Origin: Hansfordia pulvinata
Taxonomy: Eukaryota > Ascomycota > Sordariomycetes > Xylariales
Length of the DNA stretch: 64,000 bases
Direction of reading: 5' to 3'
Assembly (NCBI GenBank): GCA_006538405.1
Contig: BJKQ01000003.1
Span: 2,418,001 to 2,482,000 of the forward strand
The position numbers were made by a program, and so were the translations under genes. Shown one piece after another: positions 1-12,243 of this stretch (position 1 is the first letter of the stretch; each line of letters opens with the position of its first letter). The notes below the pieces were generated by a model. It saw only the letters and a list, made by a program, of their open reading frames with translations, did not search any database and had not been told where the DNA came from.

Positions 1-3000
1 AGTCGCGACTGATACCAGGGACATATAGAGAAATCGTGACGACGCCGACGACGACGACGACAATACACGCCAGAGTCTCTGGTTGCAGGGGTTGCCGGCG
101 GCAGTCTCCTTTGGGGGTAGGTATAATCTGATGGGATTGCTTGTAGAGGCACTGGGTATTTCCAGGGGTATTATGTCGTGCAGCCCCCCGGCAATCCCAG
201 GCTCGCGTTGTACAGAGTACAATCAATCCGTCCATTTACGGGTGCGCCAGAGACGCCATCCACACCTCCGACTTGCCAATATTGGAAGGGGAGGGGACCA
301 GCTGACGTGCTGACGGCCACAGAATCGGGCCAACAAGCCATACTGAAAGTCTCAAACGGGGATGGAAGGGGGGAAGGGAAGACCGTAGCTATGTACCAGG
401 TACTGTACAGGGGGGCTGCGGCCCAGCCCGCGATTCTGTAGCGCCGCCGACAGACTGACAATTCTGTAGCGCAGAAGAACCCCGGCCACTGCCAGATTGG
501 ATTGTGCGACCGACGACCAACGTCGGTCCATGGAGATGGGTAAAATAGTCGTTCAGTATCCACGACTTCAGCTTCAGGGAGTCGACCATCGAATGGATGC
601 CACGCAGAAATGAAACGGACGGGGCACAGTAGCCGCCCCCGCGCGCTGTGCGGTTGCAGCAGCCGGGCGTCGTCGCTGGGGTTGTACTCATAAGGTACTG
701 TCCCCGGGGTCCTTGGCGCCGGCGGGCCTGACTGCCTGCCTGCCCCTTCCCGCACTGTCTAATCCGCCACGGCTGCTGCGGGCTGTGATTCGTTCCGCTG
801 GGGCGTGCATGTATCCGTGGAGGGCGCAGGACTACGGGTATATCTCTTGTAAAGGCTTGACAGGCACGCGGTTCTGCCCACGGCGGCGAGAGAAGGGCAG
901 TGGCTATAGCGACACCACCTCCAGCAGGGGGGAAGGGGCGATCTGTTCCCGCACGTGGAGCGAGAGGTGCTCTTCCCGTACCAGTACACTCTCCATGATC
1001 TTTCCCGAAGCTGTTCAAGTATCCTCACGCTCTATTGACCTCCGGCGGTCACGGAGATGGTCAGAAACCTGGTTTAGACAGGAAAATCTCGGGACTCAGG
1101 CGCTCAAGGTACAGACCTTGGAGACAGTCCTCCCTATTCCCTTCCGAGCCGTGGGCAATTTTCTACTTTTTGCCAGGCTGGAGTGCAAGAGATTGTCACA
1201 GTTCCGAAATGCTACATACGACAACCTGACCCAAGCAGACCTCAGGAGTACCTGTACGTGCCAGGACTTCGCATGGCGTCGCCCTGCTCAGCGGAGGGGT
1301 GGCTATAGCTACGGCGGATGGCTCTGCCGGAGGTAGAGGGAGGTGTAGGATAATAGACACAGATCAGCCACGCCCGACTTCCGGGGGAGGGGGGGGGAGG
1401 GGGTGTGCACTGTGGCCTAGACTCGGATGAGCACCAGCCCTGATCTCACCACAGCCAAGTTACCTGGGTAGGCAGGATAACGGCAGAATGAGTGGCTATC
1501 AGGGCACGCGGGGCGTAGTGATGGGAAGCCGGATATGCACCTCCCCATGGCATAGTGTGCCCAGGATACGTGTGTGTGTGGGTGGAAAGGGGGGGGGAGG
1601 GGTGGGTGCCATCCCGTCCTCGATGGTTTTGGTGCGTCGGACACTACTGCACAGAGCCGAAGCGCCACTAATCCATGGGGCGCATCGGGGCTTGTTCCTT
1701 ACACACTTTCGCACACAGCCGCCCAGGTCCATCGACGGGGAAGCTTCGAAAAGCCTGCGAGTCGATTCCGACCTGTTTGCCCCTTTTTCCCAAGAAGCAG
1801 ATGCGAGTCATCAGCTGTCCCAGTCGTATAACGGAGCAGAGCTCGGCAAGGTTCACGCCGAGATCGAGATCGTGGGCCGGCTCGGTCTGAGAGAGAGCCT
1901 GACGCAGGTGTCTTCCACCTCCGGACCCTTGACCAGGACCCTGGCTTGGTTGGGCATGCGCCCTCTACCGAAATCTCACCCAGGCTGCTTCTCAGCAGGC
2001 GGTGTATAATGGCCGGCCGCATGGGCGAGGCCTTGTCGTTGATTGTCTCTTCTCCTTGCCTCCCCGCCTGCATATACTCGCCAGGGTCGACGGAGCAATA
2101 CGAGCTCTCCTGGTCAGGCGGGCGAGTGATGTGCTGGCCGGAGCCTCATCTTCCCAGCCCTTCTATTGGAGCGAGGTAGGAAGGGATTGGAGAGATGAGT
2201 TTCAGCCACCACCGCCGCCGGGGCACAAACAATCGCAACGGCCGGCTCGCGGCCGCAGATGCTGTCACTGCCCAGGATGGTGCAGCAGCTGAGTGACCAG
2301 ATTTTGCCCGTGGATGCTTCTGGCACCTTGCACATCATTGTCTGCCATCCGTGCCGTGTCGTCCACAAAGCACGGACGCAAACATGGGACTGGGCGGATG
2401 GAACCGGGTGCTGGGCGGTGCAGAGCTGTGGAAAGCCAGACACCGTCGGGTCACCCGTTTCTCCTGGAGTCTGGACAATTTCGTCTCTCGAGAGGCCCGT
2501 ACTGTACGCACTCACTCCGCCCCGATCGGCCCGTGGCAGTGACGAATTTGGGAGAGCTCTGTGGTCATCGCCATCTGCCTACCTATCAGGTGTGGTATCT
2601 AAGGCAGGAACCATTGTACAGCTGAGTAAGGAGGGCGCCAGTGGCAAAGGGCTTGACAGCCGTTCGCATAGATCCGAATGCACCCAAGGCAAGTCGCATC
2701 AACGGCGATAAGATCCAGCACACCAGTCCCGACTCGGGGCCTGATCCCACGTACCGCCCACAGAGGGTGACATGGCGAGACAGGAGAGTGTCGTAGGTAG
2801 GAGAGCGGAGAGGGAAGGAGCCCAAGGCTGGACAGGCAGAGAGGGGCGCAGCACAGAGTACGGTACCTAGCGGATCTTCGAATAAGGTACATACCACCGG
2901 TCGACTGTATCACCACCTGCAGACTGAACCGCAGCCCAGGTAGGTAGTAGGTACCTTCCGTTGGCAGAGGTAGGCAGGCAGAGCAGGTGTAAGCGGCACA

Positions 3001-3997
3001 GGGCAGACAGAGAGACAGGTCGAGGGCATTGCTTAGGTACCTCTCCGTTTCCTTTCCACTGCCTCGTCTCCCTCAGAAACGGTGTACCCCTGATCAAACT
3101 CGTGTACTTTTCCATCCAGCTACGATCTGCCCTGGATCAAGCGGTTTGTCCGTGTAGGTGTGCTGAATATCCCCGAGGCGAGACTGCAGCACGAGTCAGC
3201 AGTGAACCCATCACGGTCCAAGTCGAGCAGACACCGTCACATACGTGTACTTACCCCTAGCTCACGCCTCCCGGTCCAGTCCCGACATCAGCCGCGTCTT
3301 GCTCGGCCGCCCCACACAGCCTATGTTCGCTTGATTGTCTGTTTGCTCGTCTCTGACCCCTCGTGATCAAGTCCCGGTCAGCCGTGAGGTGTGCCTACTG
3401 CAAGAAGACCCAGGGTATGTGCAAGCAGAACCAACATCTCGACTGCGGCCCGGCGCACTCGCCGTCGGCCGGCACCCCGGTAGCAGGGCGGCACGACGAA
3501 GGGAGCCGGGGCACAATCACAGTCGATGAGCTGTCGTGGCGGCCTCCCCATGGCCGCCCCGGCTCGTCGCCAACCGGGCTCGCTGCCGTCCCCCCCTCTT
3601 TGACGTCCCACGATGTATGCGGCAATGGCGACGCCCGGGGACCCTGCTCACGTCGAGGGCCGGTTTGTTAAGTTTGCTCGAATATATGCCGGGATGGGAC
3701 CGTGCTGGCATTCCATTCGACGCCTCGTCCCTCACTCCTCTCATCCAATGAAGGTAGGGAGGCGAGGGCCGAGCAGGCAGCACGGCTGCTGAAGGTGGCC
3801 GTCGGGTCGTGTTTGTGATTGTCAGAAAGTTTGGCAGACTCGAACGACGACAACGCCCCCGGGTTGTCCATAAAAGACGGACAGCCCCCCTCGACCATTT
3901 TCGACAGCACAGTTGTGTAGACACGCCCAGTCAACCCACGAGCTTCACATTTCTCTTCCCGTCTTTCTCTCACCACCAGAAGTCATTTTCTCACACG
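1..3997. other. Intergenic DNA, no supported gene
   Basis: I see no reading frame here with codon bias, a recognisable domain or a credible intron structure; the open frames on both strands look like chance in GC-rich DNA. The stretch is dotted with GGTACC/AGGTACCT-type palindromes and GTAGGTAG-type short repeats, for example near 2861, 2936-2960 and 3024. Short transcripts or strongly diverged genes cannot be excluded. Confidence 0.5.
3868..3876 (+). promoter_or_regulatory. TATA-like box of the first zinc-finger gene
   Basis: A CCATAAAAG sequence lies about 125 bp upstream of the ATG at 3998, followed by CT-rich leader DNA. The spacing resembles the clearer TATA boxes upstream of the finger genes at 11517 and 18771. 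This is inferred from position and sequence only. Confidence 0.3.
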
Positions 3998-4790
3998 ATG
4001 TCTTACAACTGGGAAGCATACGACGCTGGTCAGGGTAGCCTCCACCAGGAGGAGCAGCCTTGGAACCCAAATTTTGACCCATACATCACTATGGAACCCC
4101 ACTACCCCAATGCTGTAAATACCACCCTACCGTCTGCCATGCCAGAGGATGCCGGCACTCAAGTAGTGCCCGGCTTTCTCACTGGACCCCACCATTTGAC
4201 CCCTTCACTTGGGATGCTGATCTGCTTCCGCAGTTTTACCTCCAGTCTCCCGATGCCGACGCTGGCATCGGTTCCCACCACCAATCTATTCCCCATTACG
4301 CTGGAGGCTACGACCCCCAGAGTCACATCGACCCGAAGCTCACGACCGAGGGCCAGCTGCCCGTCCACCAGGGCAGCAGCAACACCAACCCGGCCACAGC
4401 TCGGGGTTCCAACCTCCTTTCGCCGGCGCCGACCTCCGCCGCCCCATCGAACAGGGCGTCCCGCACGCCCTCGACGACGCTGCCTTGAGCGATAACCAAG
4501 ATCCAGCTGACGGTCCGAGCCATCCTCCGGACCAAGCGCAGCCGGTTCGCTACCACAAAAGCATGATGGCCGGAAGAGAGGGTCCTCCCTTCTTCTGCCA
4601 GTTCCAAGGCTGCGACAGCAACTACAGTACGGGAAGGAGCTGCTGGCGACATGAGAACTCGAACTTGCACACGGGCCTCAACACGATCTCCTGCCCGTAC
4701 GGTTGCGACTTGCGTGCCCGGCCAGACAACATGGACAGGCATCTCGAGAAGAAGCATGGAATCCCTCGACCAAAGGGATCAAGGAAGTGA
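3998..4790 (+). CDS. Small C2H2 zinc-finger protein (array member A), two apparent frameshifts
   Basis: Putative nuclear DNA-binding protein of about 264 residues; target unknown. The start at 3998 opens with M-S-Y-N-W, like the M-S-W start of the next member. The N-terminal part is low-complexity and rich in Pro, Tyr and His. Two fingers lie at 4585-4760. The first is C-x4-C-x12-H-x5-H; the second is C-x3-C-x11-H-x4-H with R-P-D-N-M-D-R-H, the signature shared by the whole array. Coding sense moves through three frames: 3998 to about 4186, then to about 4370, then to the stop. Each switch is explained by one missing base, in CCCC 4187-4190 and GGG 4371-4373, and 793 nt plus two is divisible by three. 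I therefore read it as one intact gene with assembly gaps. A true pseudogene or unrecognised introns are the alternatives. Confidence 0.65.
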
Positions 4791-7700
4791 AGCTTCCGGG
4801 CTGCTCTTACAGCGTACATACCTCCCACTCTCGGCGCCGAGAAAGTGCATTCGACTCGGCGCTGTGGGAGAGAGAGTCGCTGGGCTCGAGGGGCGTTCGC
4901 GTTGCCGACACTCGCGCAGGGCACATCTCGTTGCGCTTGCGCGCCCGGGGCGGAGGGTCTGGGCTCCGACTGAAGGACTGGGCGGATACTCTGGAAGGCG
5001 GGAGAGGCAGAAACTCGGGACCTTGTTTTGCTATTTTTCTTTAGTGTGCTATCTCAAGCAAGCGCGGTGTGGATTCTTTGGATTTTCCGAATTTCAATTT
5101 CAAAGTTTCCTCTTCTTTTCATTTTACTGGCTCCGTGCTTGCTCTCACCTCATGACTTTGTGCCTGTTTCTTGTGCTGAGATTGACATGCTGTTTCCTTC
5201 GTTGGAGGATGAGACGCCGGCAGCTGGACGGACCACTGGATGCGGAGGAAAATAGACGGATTAAGGCAAATTGATCATTGTTCACTCAACTCTATGAAGG
5301 ACAGAAGATTGTTCCATTTGATTGCATTTGTAGGTAGGTAGATAGGTAGATAGAAACACCAATAAAACCCCACCCCGTCATTACCTCGCCCCCCAGCCCC
5401 CCAGCCTGGAAAATACGTGATACATGCCTGGTCATTCAGGTCAGAACGGCGCGCAGCCCTGTCGGTTTCAGTCTCCCAAGTCAGCACCTGCGTGCGACTT
5501 TGATCTCACTTCAGGTAGGTAGGTACCTGCGGATACTACATCAGGTAGGCGGTCCGGCTTTTCGAAGGCGTTTCATTGGGTGAATTAACGCTTGACCATG
5601 AGTGCTGACATGGGGACCTTACCTTAGCTGCAGCGAAGCCCGAGGGCTCCAGCTCTATTGGGCGCCGAGACGATGGATCTGGTGGAAAGCGACAAGAGAA
5701 TAGAAAGGTCGCCCGGCACAGGGGAGCTCCACCAGTACTCGCACACCCACCAAGATGCCCACCAAGATGAGGTAATGCGGGCATCTACCGACACATGCGC
5801 CCGGCGTCCGTCGGAGTGCCCGTGATTGGCCCAGTGCAAATGGATGGCAGGGTGTCGGCAGCAAGCACTACATAAGGTACCAGTATGGATACACCGGGTA
5901 CCTACTCGTACAAAAACGCCTCCATGGTAGTCGGAACGTGGCGCATCGCTCTCCAGACTTCCAATTCCCCCAGACAAACAATGCATTCAATCGCGGCTAA
6001 CAACAATTAAACTGACAGAACAAGCGAACAAACCCGCCCAACTTCCAATGGACCCGATGACTCGGACTGGAGAATGGCACGGCCCGGGATTTGGCGCAAT
6101 CCCGACAGACGGGTCAGGTACTGACGTTCTTCCCGTCTGTAGCACCAATCCCGGCCGGCAGGCGTGAAAACGGTTCGTCACGTGCGACAAACAACTTCCA
6201 ACGTCATGTCGTCCAGTCCGTTCCCGTCCGTCAAATCGGCGGGCTTTGACCTTGTATTTTTCGAGGCAGACAATGTCATATCAATCAGCCCCAGCCCCGG
6301 GGAAGGGAGCCGGCCTAAGCAGTCGTGCGAGGCCGCGATGATGGCCACGAGGTGGATGGAACGTCCCCGCTCTTTTGGCGTGCATTGGCTCAACGGCGTC
6401 GCTGCAGGCGCCCTGCTGGTGGGCGCCTCGGTCCCGCCTGGTGTGCCCCGTACAGGGGTTTGAACGGGGTTCGAACTGACTCGTCTCGAACGAACACGCT
6501 GCATCGCCTTTTTGGAGGTTCGGAGGAGACCGCCAGGGCGCATATTTGCTTTTGGGTAGCGATCCTGGTCGCCTTTTGTTCTCTTCTACCTAATCGGGCT
6601 CGGGAGAGTACTCGTGTGCATACTCGTATCTACAGGACCAAATCACGGCCGGGGAGAGAAGCGCACCCCGACCGCCACGATACCACACCACCATACGCCC
6701 CTTTTCTAGAAAAGTCTTGAACTTGTATCTGCACCTCTATTTCCATCTGTTCTGTCTCGTGAATGGAGAGCTGCCGCACTGGTCCCATTCCTCGCGTCCC
6801 AACCTGCGTATCGAGAAGGAAGAAGCCGCAGTCAAGACGGCAGGCCCACGACCTCCAGACCCAGATCCCATGATGAGAACCCGGCCTCAAGGAGGAAGAC
6901 GGCCTTCTATCGTCGAGTTGATACCGCGTCGAGACTGACCGATGGTAGGCTCACTGGAGGAAGCTAGGTCGACTGTCTAGGTACCTAACGCGGCGCACGC
7001 GGTGAATCGGCGGAAAGAAGAGCAGCCAGAGAGGGGAAGGAGGGGCATCCAATGGCGTCTCTCGTCCGTTCAGCGCCCTCGGGTACGTTTCCCCGTTACT
7101 CGTACAATGTGGCCCCAGACCCTCTCGTTGCTTTTGCTTTGGGCACTTCCCCTCGGGCGTGAGCTCCCCCGCTCTCCTACTCCGCGCAGGCAAACGCGTG
7201 CGAGCGAAATGCCTGCCTGGATGAGGTCCACGTCATGCTTGGGATCGCAACATGGGTGGACTCGAGAGAGCTGCACGCCCTATCGATCTTTGGAACGGGA
7301 CCCTGCTTCTCATGGCATGTACGATCGGCCCCTATCGGGCCTCGGCCCAGTCCTCAGGTAGGTGGAGCAGCACGAACAAGAGCCTCCAGTCGTGGGCAGG
7401 TCTTTTAGATCATCGCTCTTTCTCTGCATCTTCCCGCTCGTACATACCTAGCTATGCATGTCGCCTTGCAGCACCGATTGCCCTGGTCCGCATACATGTA
7501 GGAGCAGGACCAAGATTATGTGGCAGTCGGGTTTCCCATGCGCGTACAGGCTATCAGGCCGTGTGGTGGCTTGGACCCTTGTCCAGCTGCCGCCAGGTCC
7601 GATCGTTCGCCCAACTTCTCCGCTGGCGACCTCTACGCCACCCACCTTGACCGCAGCCAATGGGCAAGGGGAGGCCTGCGAGGTGGAAATGATCACAGTC

Positions 7701-8572
7701 CTTACATTGGATGTACCTACCTGGCCACCTGCAGGAACAGTGCAGGAGTCTGGCCCACCCCACATACATACCTGATCAGTGTAGTGACGATGGGAGCTGC
7801 TCACCTTGTGTACATGTATGCAATGAGTGACGGGCGATAGAAAGCCGTAGACTGCCGTAGTTAGACTCGTAATGAGCGAGTAAGCGGTGGGCTGGTAGGT
7901 CCAGGGAATGGGAAAGAGCCCCCGGTCGATCAAGACGCAACACAGTGGGCGGCTGGTTTCGTACCACGGCCCTTCCACTTCTTCCAAGCTTCCATCGAGC
8001 AGTCTTGCCGTAAGGCGGAGCATCGTCGCGTGCCTTCCCTCTGCCATGCCGCCAACCCCGTCGCTTCCGCGATGAGGAGGCCCATGTTTGCTCTCCCGCG
8101 TCCGTCGGCGCGGCTGCAGTCAAGCCCGCGACAGGAGTGTGCAGTCAATCTCCACGCCAGAATGACCTGTCCCGTGCCTTTCTCCCGGCCAACATCCCGC
8201 CCTCTCGCTCAAAGCCGCCACCCGTGATTATTGGTACCCTGTCGATACCTGAGAGGCTGTTTGTCGAGAGCACGAGACAGTTACACAATGCTGTCGTCCT
8301 GATCGGTGCCTTGCTGCCTCTGGTCGTTTGGTCCGACCAAGATTGGCACCGCAGATGCGCGGCCGGTGGTGGTAGGGTCTCAGATATACTACGACTGCTG
8401 TTTGCAAACGCCAAGAAGCTCAATATCAGCATCGCGGTTTGAGCATCATGAGACTACTGGTCGTCGCCGCTCGTGGGTTATTTCAGGACAGACACTACAC
8501 AGGCGCCCACATCCGAGGAAAACGCAGCATCATCTCGATCCGTACCCCAGAGACGCTGACGCTTATTTGACC
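4791..8572. other. Intergenic DNA, no supported gene
   Basis: No convincing gene. The DNA holds GTAGGTAG/GATAGG short repeats (5330-5352), several AGGTACCT-type palindromes (about 5522, 5876, 6978) and an AT-rich patch around 5080-5350. A 121-codon minus-strand frame at 6178-6543 has no recognisable domain and is not called. Confidence 0.45.
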
Positions 8573-9811
8573 ATGTCTTGGGAGGTCGGCGGCAATCTAC
8601 TTGGCCACGAGCAGTCCTGGCAACCTGATCAGCCCTGGGACACCCAGGGAATGCTGGTGCCAGGTGATCTCCAGCGCGACCTTGCACCCGCTCCTCCGCC
8701 GCAGCCGAATGGGTTGGACACCTCCGCTGCGCTCTCCATGCCAGGCGCCTCTGGCGTAATGCCAACCTCCAACGTTGTAAGGGTCCCCACAATTGATCGT
8801 ATTACTGATTACTCGGTAGCTGACAGACATGGCTTGGTAGGATCACCATGCTCCATTCCGGATGAGCAACGGTCCTGCAAGACCGCACCTCTACAAGTCT
8901 GCCCCTTTTGGGTCCCAGCTCCAGAACGACCATTCCCTCTCCACCCTCCCCACCCTCCTGGCCTCATCAACAACCAGCGGCAGCTTCCCTCCTCCGAGGG
9001 TGGCAGCGCAGCGACCACGGCCGCGCCTCGGAGCTCTCCTGACCCAACGGCCGAGCATACACCGTCTCACGACTCTACGCCTCACGTGCTCGCCGGCACG
9101 AGTGAGAGCCCACACGCAGCTGTTCCCCACACCAACATCACACAAGAGCAACATGAGCGAGTCCGAAGCGGCCGCGGGGGTGGCAGCGGCCGTCCTTACC
9201 GGTGTCCCTCACCCTGTGGCAAGGCCTTTAAGTTTCCAAGCTACCTTGTTCGGCACCAGCGCGCGGTACACAGTGGCAACGACCGTTCTTATCAGTGTCC
9301 CTCGCCTTGTAGCAGAGCCTTCAAGTCTCATAGGAACCTTGTTCGGCACCAGCGCACGGTACACAGTGACAACGACCGTTCTTACCAGTGTCACTCGCCT
9401 TGTAGCAGCGCCTTCAAGTATCATAGGAACCTTGTTCGGCACCAGCGCACGGTACACAGTGGCAACGACCGTTCTTACCAGTGTCCCTCGCCTTCTGACA
9501 AAGCCTTCAAGGCTCGAAGTAACCTTCTTCAGCACCAGCGCCTGGCACACTCCGGCAGCGACCGCCCTCACCAGTGTCCCTCGCTTTGTGGCAAAGCCTT
9601 CAAGTCTCGAAGCAAGCTTGAAGTGCACCAGCGTACAGTACACGCCGATAGGCGAACGTGGCTTTGCTTCTACTGTCCAGCGGCCACGACTCGGGAAGAT
9701 AATTTGGAACGGCACGTGCGCTTCAAGCATCCGGGGGAACCGATGAGGGCGAGGGAGCCGCCGGCGCTCACTCAAGGTCGGGGTGACTCGTCCTCAGCGC
9801 TAGCCGGCTGA
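8573..9811 (+). CDS. C2H2 protein with five tandem 93-bp finger repeats (member B)
   Basis: Putative multi-finger DNA- or RNA-binding protein of 412 residues. The frame is open from 8306, but the ATG at 8573 (M-S-W-E) matches the starts of neighbouring members. The N-terminal half is Pro/Ser/Thr-rich and probably disordered. From 9197 five 31-residue units follow, each C-x3-C-x12-H-x4-H with a linker like HSGNDRSYQC. A sixth, different finger (C-x2-C, with R-E-D-N-L-E-R-H) follows and matches the last finger of the rest of the array. Units 2 and 3 are nearly identical, so expansion was recent. In unit 4 the second zinc Cys is Ser (C-P-S-P-S), so that finger should not bind zinc normally. No intron is needed; a GTAAGG..CAG pair at 8777-8826 would break the frame. 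Confidence 0.8.
   Translation: MSWEVGGNLLGHEQSWQPDQPWDTQGMLVPGDLQRDLAPAPPPQPNGLDTSAALSMPGASGVMPTSNVVRVPTIDRITDYSVADRHGLVGSPCSIPDEQRSCKTAPLQVCPFWVPAPERPFPLHPPHPPGLINNQRQLPSSEGGSAATTAAPRSSPDPTAEHTPSHDSTPHVLAGTSESPHAAVPHTNITQEQHERVRSGRGGGSGRPYRCPSPCGKAFKFPSYLVRHQRAVHSGNDRSYQCPSPCSRAFKSHRNLVRHQRTVHSDNDRSYQCHSPCSSAFKYHRNLVRHQRTVHSGNDRSYQCPSPSDKAFKARSNLLQHQRLAHSGSDRPHQCPSLCGKAFKSRSKLEVHQRTVHADRRTWLCFYCPAATTREDNLERHVRFKHPGEPMRAREPPALTQGRGDSSSALAG
9197..9661 (+). repeat. Five 93-bp tandem repeats encoding zinc fingers
   Basis: Units begin at 9197, 9290, 9383, 9476 and 9569. Each is 93 bp (31 codons), so copy number can change without shifting the frame. Units 2 and 3 share long identical stretches. 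The period also keeps other frames open, which explains the long shadow ORFs over this gene. Confidence 0.9.
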
Positions 9812-11516
9812 GGGGAGTGGCACTCGGAGTGGCACACCTCATTCACCGTTGTTCCTGGGGGTCGGAGGGTGTGATTACGATCTGGGAATGGAATAGGTGC
9901 TACAGGGGTGAAGATGGAGGCGTGACGTTGGCGTGCCGGCTCGCACGGGTCCTATGCAGCTCACCACTGTTTGTTCTGGCCTTTTTTCGCCTGATTACGA
10001 CTCTACCTTCTCGTACCTCCATTATTCCTAACTCCTCATCATCTCTAGGGTTGGCACGTTTGCTTCATGGAAAGGCGGCGCTCCAGGGGGCAGAAAAGTC
10101 AACTAGATCAAACAGGTCACGAAGTACGTGGGATACTGCACCGCCGGGGCAGATTGACCACTCCTTTACATGTATGTACTTCGAAAAGAGGTATTCCTCA
10201 GTTGGTGAAGTGCTTCGGGCCGGTAACCAGATTCGAGTCTATTGTTCTTTCTTCCAGGTGTCCCCGGAAGCCCCTTTCCGTGGTGCGCTCCAAGCTTCTG
10301 CATCCGTGAGAGTCACGGTATTCAAAAGGAACGTGCCTGCTCATTGTCCGCAGAGGCACGGGGACGGGACATAGGTGCCCTGGAAGGCAAGGTCAGAGTG
10401 TCGCGGCCGGCGACAGTAGGATGTTTCGCCATGTGTGTATTGCGATGGATTACGGGTCACGAGCAGCGTCCGTTTGAAAAGGGCCTCCATGGCATGCGCC
10501 CGGATCTCGTCACACAGCAGTGGCCCGTCCTGCTGCCTGCGCAAAAAGCAGAATTCGTCTTGATGGGTGTTGGGTGGTGGGGGGTAGGGAATGGGGTCAC
10601 GCCGGCTCCCCTTTTTCGGGAAACCCGAGTCCACATCCATGGTTCACGCCTTTCTGCGTTTGCTCTGACCTGCATCTCGTGAAGAGCGGTATTGGTTTGC
10701 TTGAAAGGGGTGCGTTAGGTACATTTACGCTGAATATAGAAATCCGCAGATTGCCGACGCAAGGGAGAGTCTTCTTGCTTGTAGCCGGCAGCCAATCAGA
10801 TTGAACCCCCGGGTTTGTGGCGCTCCACGGACAGTCCCTCTCCTACCGGACTCGTGGTAGTCGTAGCTATTCTACACAGCACAGGGGCAAGTGACCCCTG
10901 GTCCTGACAGTGATTATAGGGTCACGGTTTGCTCTACCACTCTGATCCAGCCACGGCAGCCCGTACATGTACGCACGACACGTCATTTTCCGGCCACCGT
11001 ATAACGCGGAGGCTCCCCCCTTTTCCACTCTTCAATGGCCTTGTCCTTATTTGCCAAGTTATTCCGGACGGCTGCTCGCAGTGCCCTTGCTCTCTCCGTG
11101 TCCATCCCGGCCATCATCGTCCACGACGAAACGGGTATCTCGAGCGGCTTCCTGCGCGCGTTGCTGCCGTGGTTTTTCATCGTCCGTTCGCATCATGACT
11201 TTTGCTGCTCTACGGAAGGGGCGCGCTCGGTGTTGTCGTGATGAGGGAAAAAAAAGAAACCAGTTGACCGGCACGCAAACGATGGTCCCGGGCGGACGTC
11301 CATGGAGACCGTTTGGCATCCTGTCCTGGCTTTTGGTTTGCCATCTTTCGTCCATATAAAGAGTGGTAGGTAAGGGCCTACTCGTCCAGATCAGCTGAAC
11401 ATCATTCTCCAGAAGCTTCAGCTATCCGATTCTTCAAGGCGAAACCTGCTCTGCTCTGCTTTATTGCCGCTGTTGCTAGCCATTCCCTCATTTTTTTCTG
11501 AAATTCACACTACACC
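9812..11516. other. Intergenic DNA, no supported gene
   Basis: No gene supported. The proximal promoter of the next finger gene is at its right end. A degenerate tRNA-like A/B box pair near 10194-10240 is noted among the rejected items. Confidence 0.45.
11355..11361 (+). promoter_or_regulatory. TATA box of zinc-finger gene C
   Basis: TATAAAG lies 162 bp upstream of the ATG at 11517, in a context followed by CT-rich leader sequence typical of filamentous fungal promoters. Confidence 0.5.
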
Positions 11517-12243
11517 ATGTCTGAGCGGCAGGCTTTTTGGACCGACAGAGGTTTTTTTTATTCTCATCACCTCACATACGGCCCATCACCGCCTGTTGCA
11601 GATACTTTTGGATATGGTGTTGGCACAGGAAGTGTCCAGAGTTTCAGGGCGGTTCCGATAGACCCGGCGCTCACACAAGCCACGGCGCCGCTTGTTCTGG
11701 CACACGCACCGACGCCTCCCGCGATGGTGAGCACTGCGCCCGCTGCGATGAGGGGGTTTCTTTTGCTAATTTTCCATGACTGCATAGTTTCAAGGAACTC
11801 TCCAGTCGGAGCCATTCTACTTAGGCTCATACAATAATACACAACTCTCTCCGGCGCACAGCAACGCTACGCTGTACCCTCCCCCGTCTAACGCGCAAAA
11901 TTGCAATGAACTCGACTACCACCACAACCAAACCTACCCCCGACCGGAACAGGACAATCTCTCCACTCGAACTGAGAGCCTCTTGACAGCCGCCGAGCAG
12001 CGTGGCAAAAGCGACCGGGAAAAAGAGAAGAAAGGCACCCAAAAAGTGTTCATCTGCCGCCTTCCCAACTGCGGGAAGGGAATCGTTGGTCTGAAGGAGC
12101 TGGTGCGCCACCAGATGACCACGGAGCTTCACAGGGGTGCTCGCTCCAAGCTTTTTGGTTGCCAACGATGTGACTCTACCTTTAATCGCAGATGGAACCG
12201 GGAACGCCATGAGCGGACGAAGCACAACCACCGGCAGAAGTAA
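11517..12243 (+). CDS. Two-finger C2H2 protein (member C), one intron
   Basis: Putative DNA-binding protein of 221 residues. Exon 1 is 11517-11726 (70 codons, M-S-E-R-Q start). A 61-nt intron at 11727-11787 has GTGAGC, a TTGCTAAT branch-like site and CATAG. Exon 2 is 11788-12243. The intron is phase 0, and the exons join into one frame although the unspliced frame stops at 11837. The middle is rich in Asn, Tyr, Pro and Gln. A basic Lys/Glu stretch then leads into the C-terminal fingers: C-x4-C-x12-H-x6-H and C-x2-C-x12-H-x4-H. The second finger reads F-N-R-R-W-N-R-E-R-H, so the usual D-N of the array signature is W-N here. A TATA box lies 162 bp upstream. No frameshift is seen. Confidence 0.8.

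Noticed and set aside
713..1336. 207-codon ORF as a gene
   Set aside because: No domain, poor codon bias and no promoter or intron logic.
8777..8826. Well-formed 50-nt intron candidate (GTAAGG, TACTGAT, CAG) in gene B
   Set aside because: Splicing would shift the frame and lose all fingers; the unspliced frame is open throughout.
8862..9775. Long overlapping ORFs on both strands across gene B (294 and 188 codons)
   Set aside because: They arise because the 93-bp repeat is a multiple of three, which keeps several frames open; only one frame encodes fingers.
10194..10240. tRNA-like promoter boxes (CTCAGTTGGT and GATTCGAGTCT) suggesting a tRNA or SINE
   Set aside because: The spacing is roughly right, but no cloverleaf forms: anticodon and T-stem pairing fail and no acceptor stem is present. 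No second copy seen in the window.
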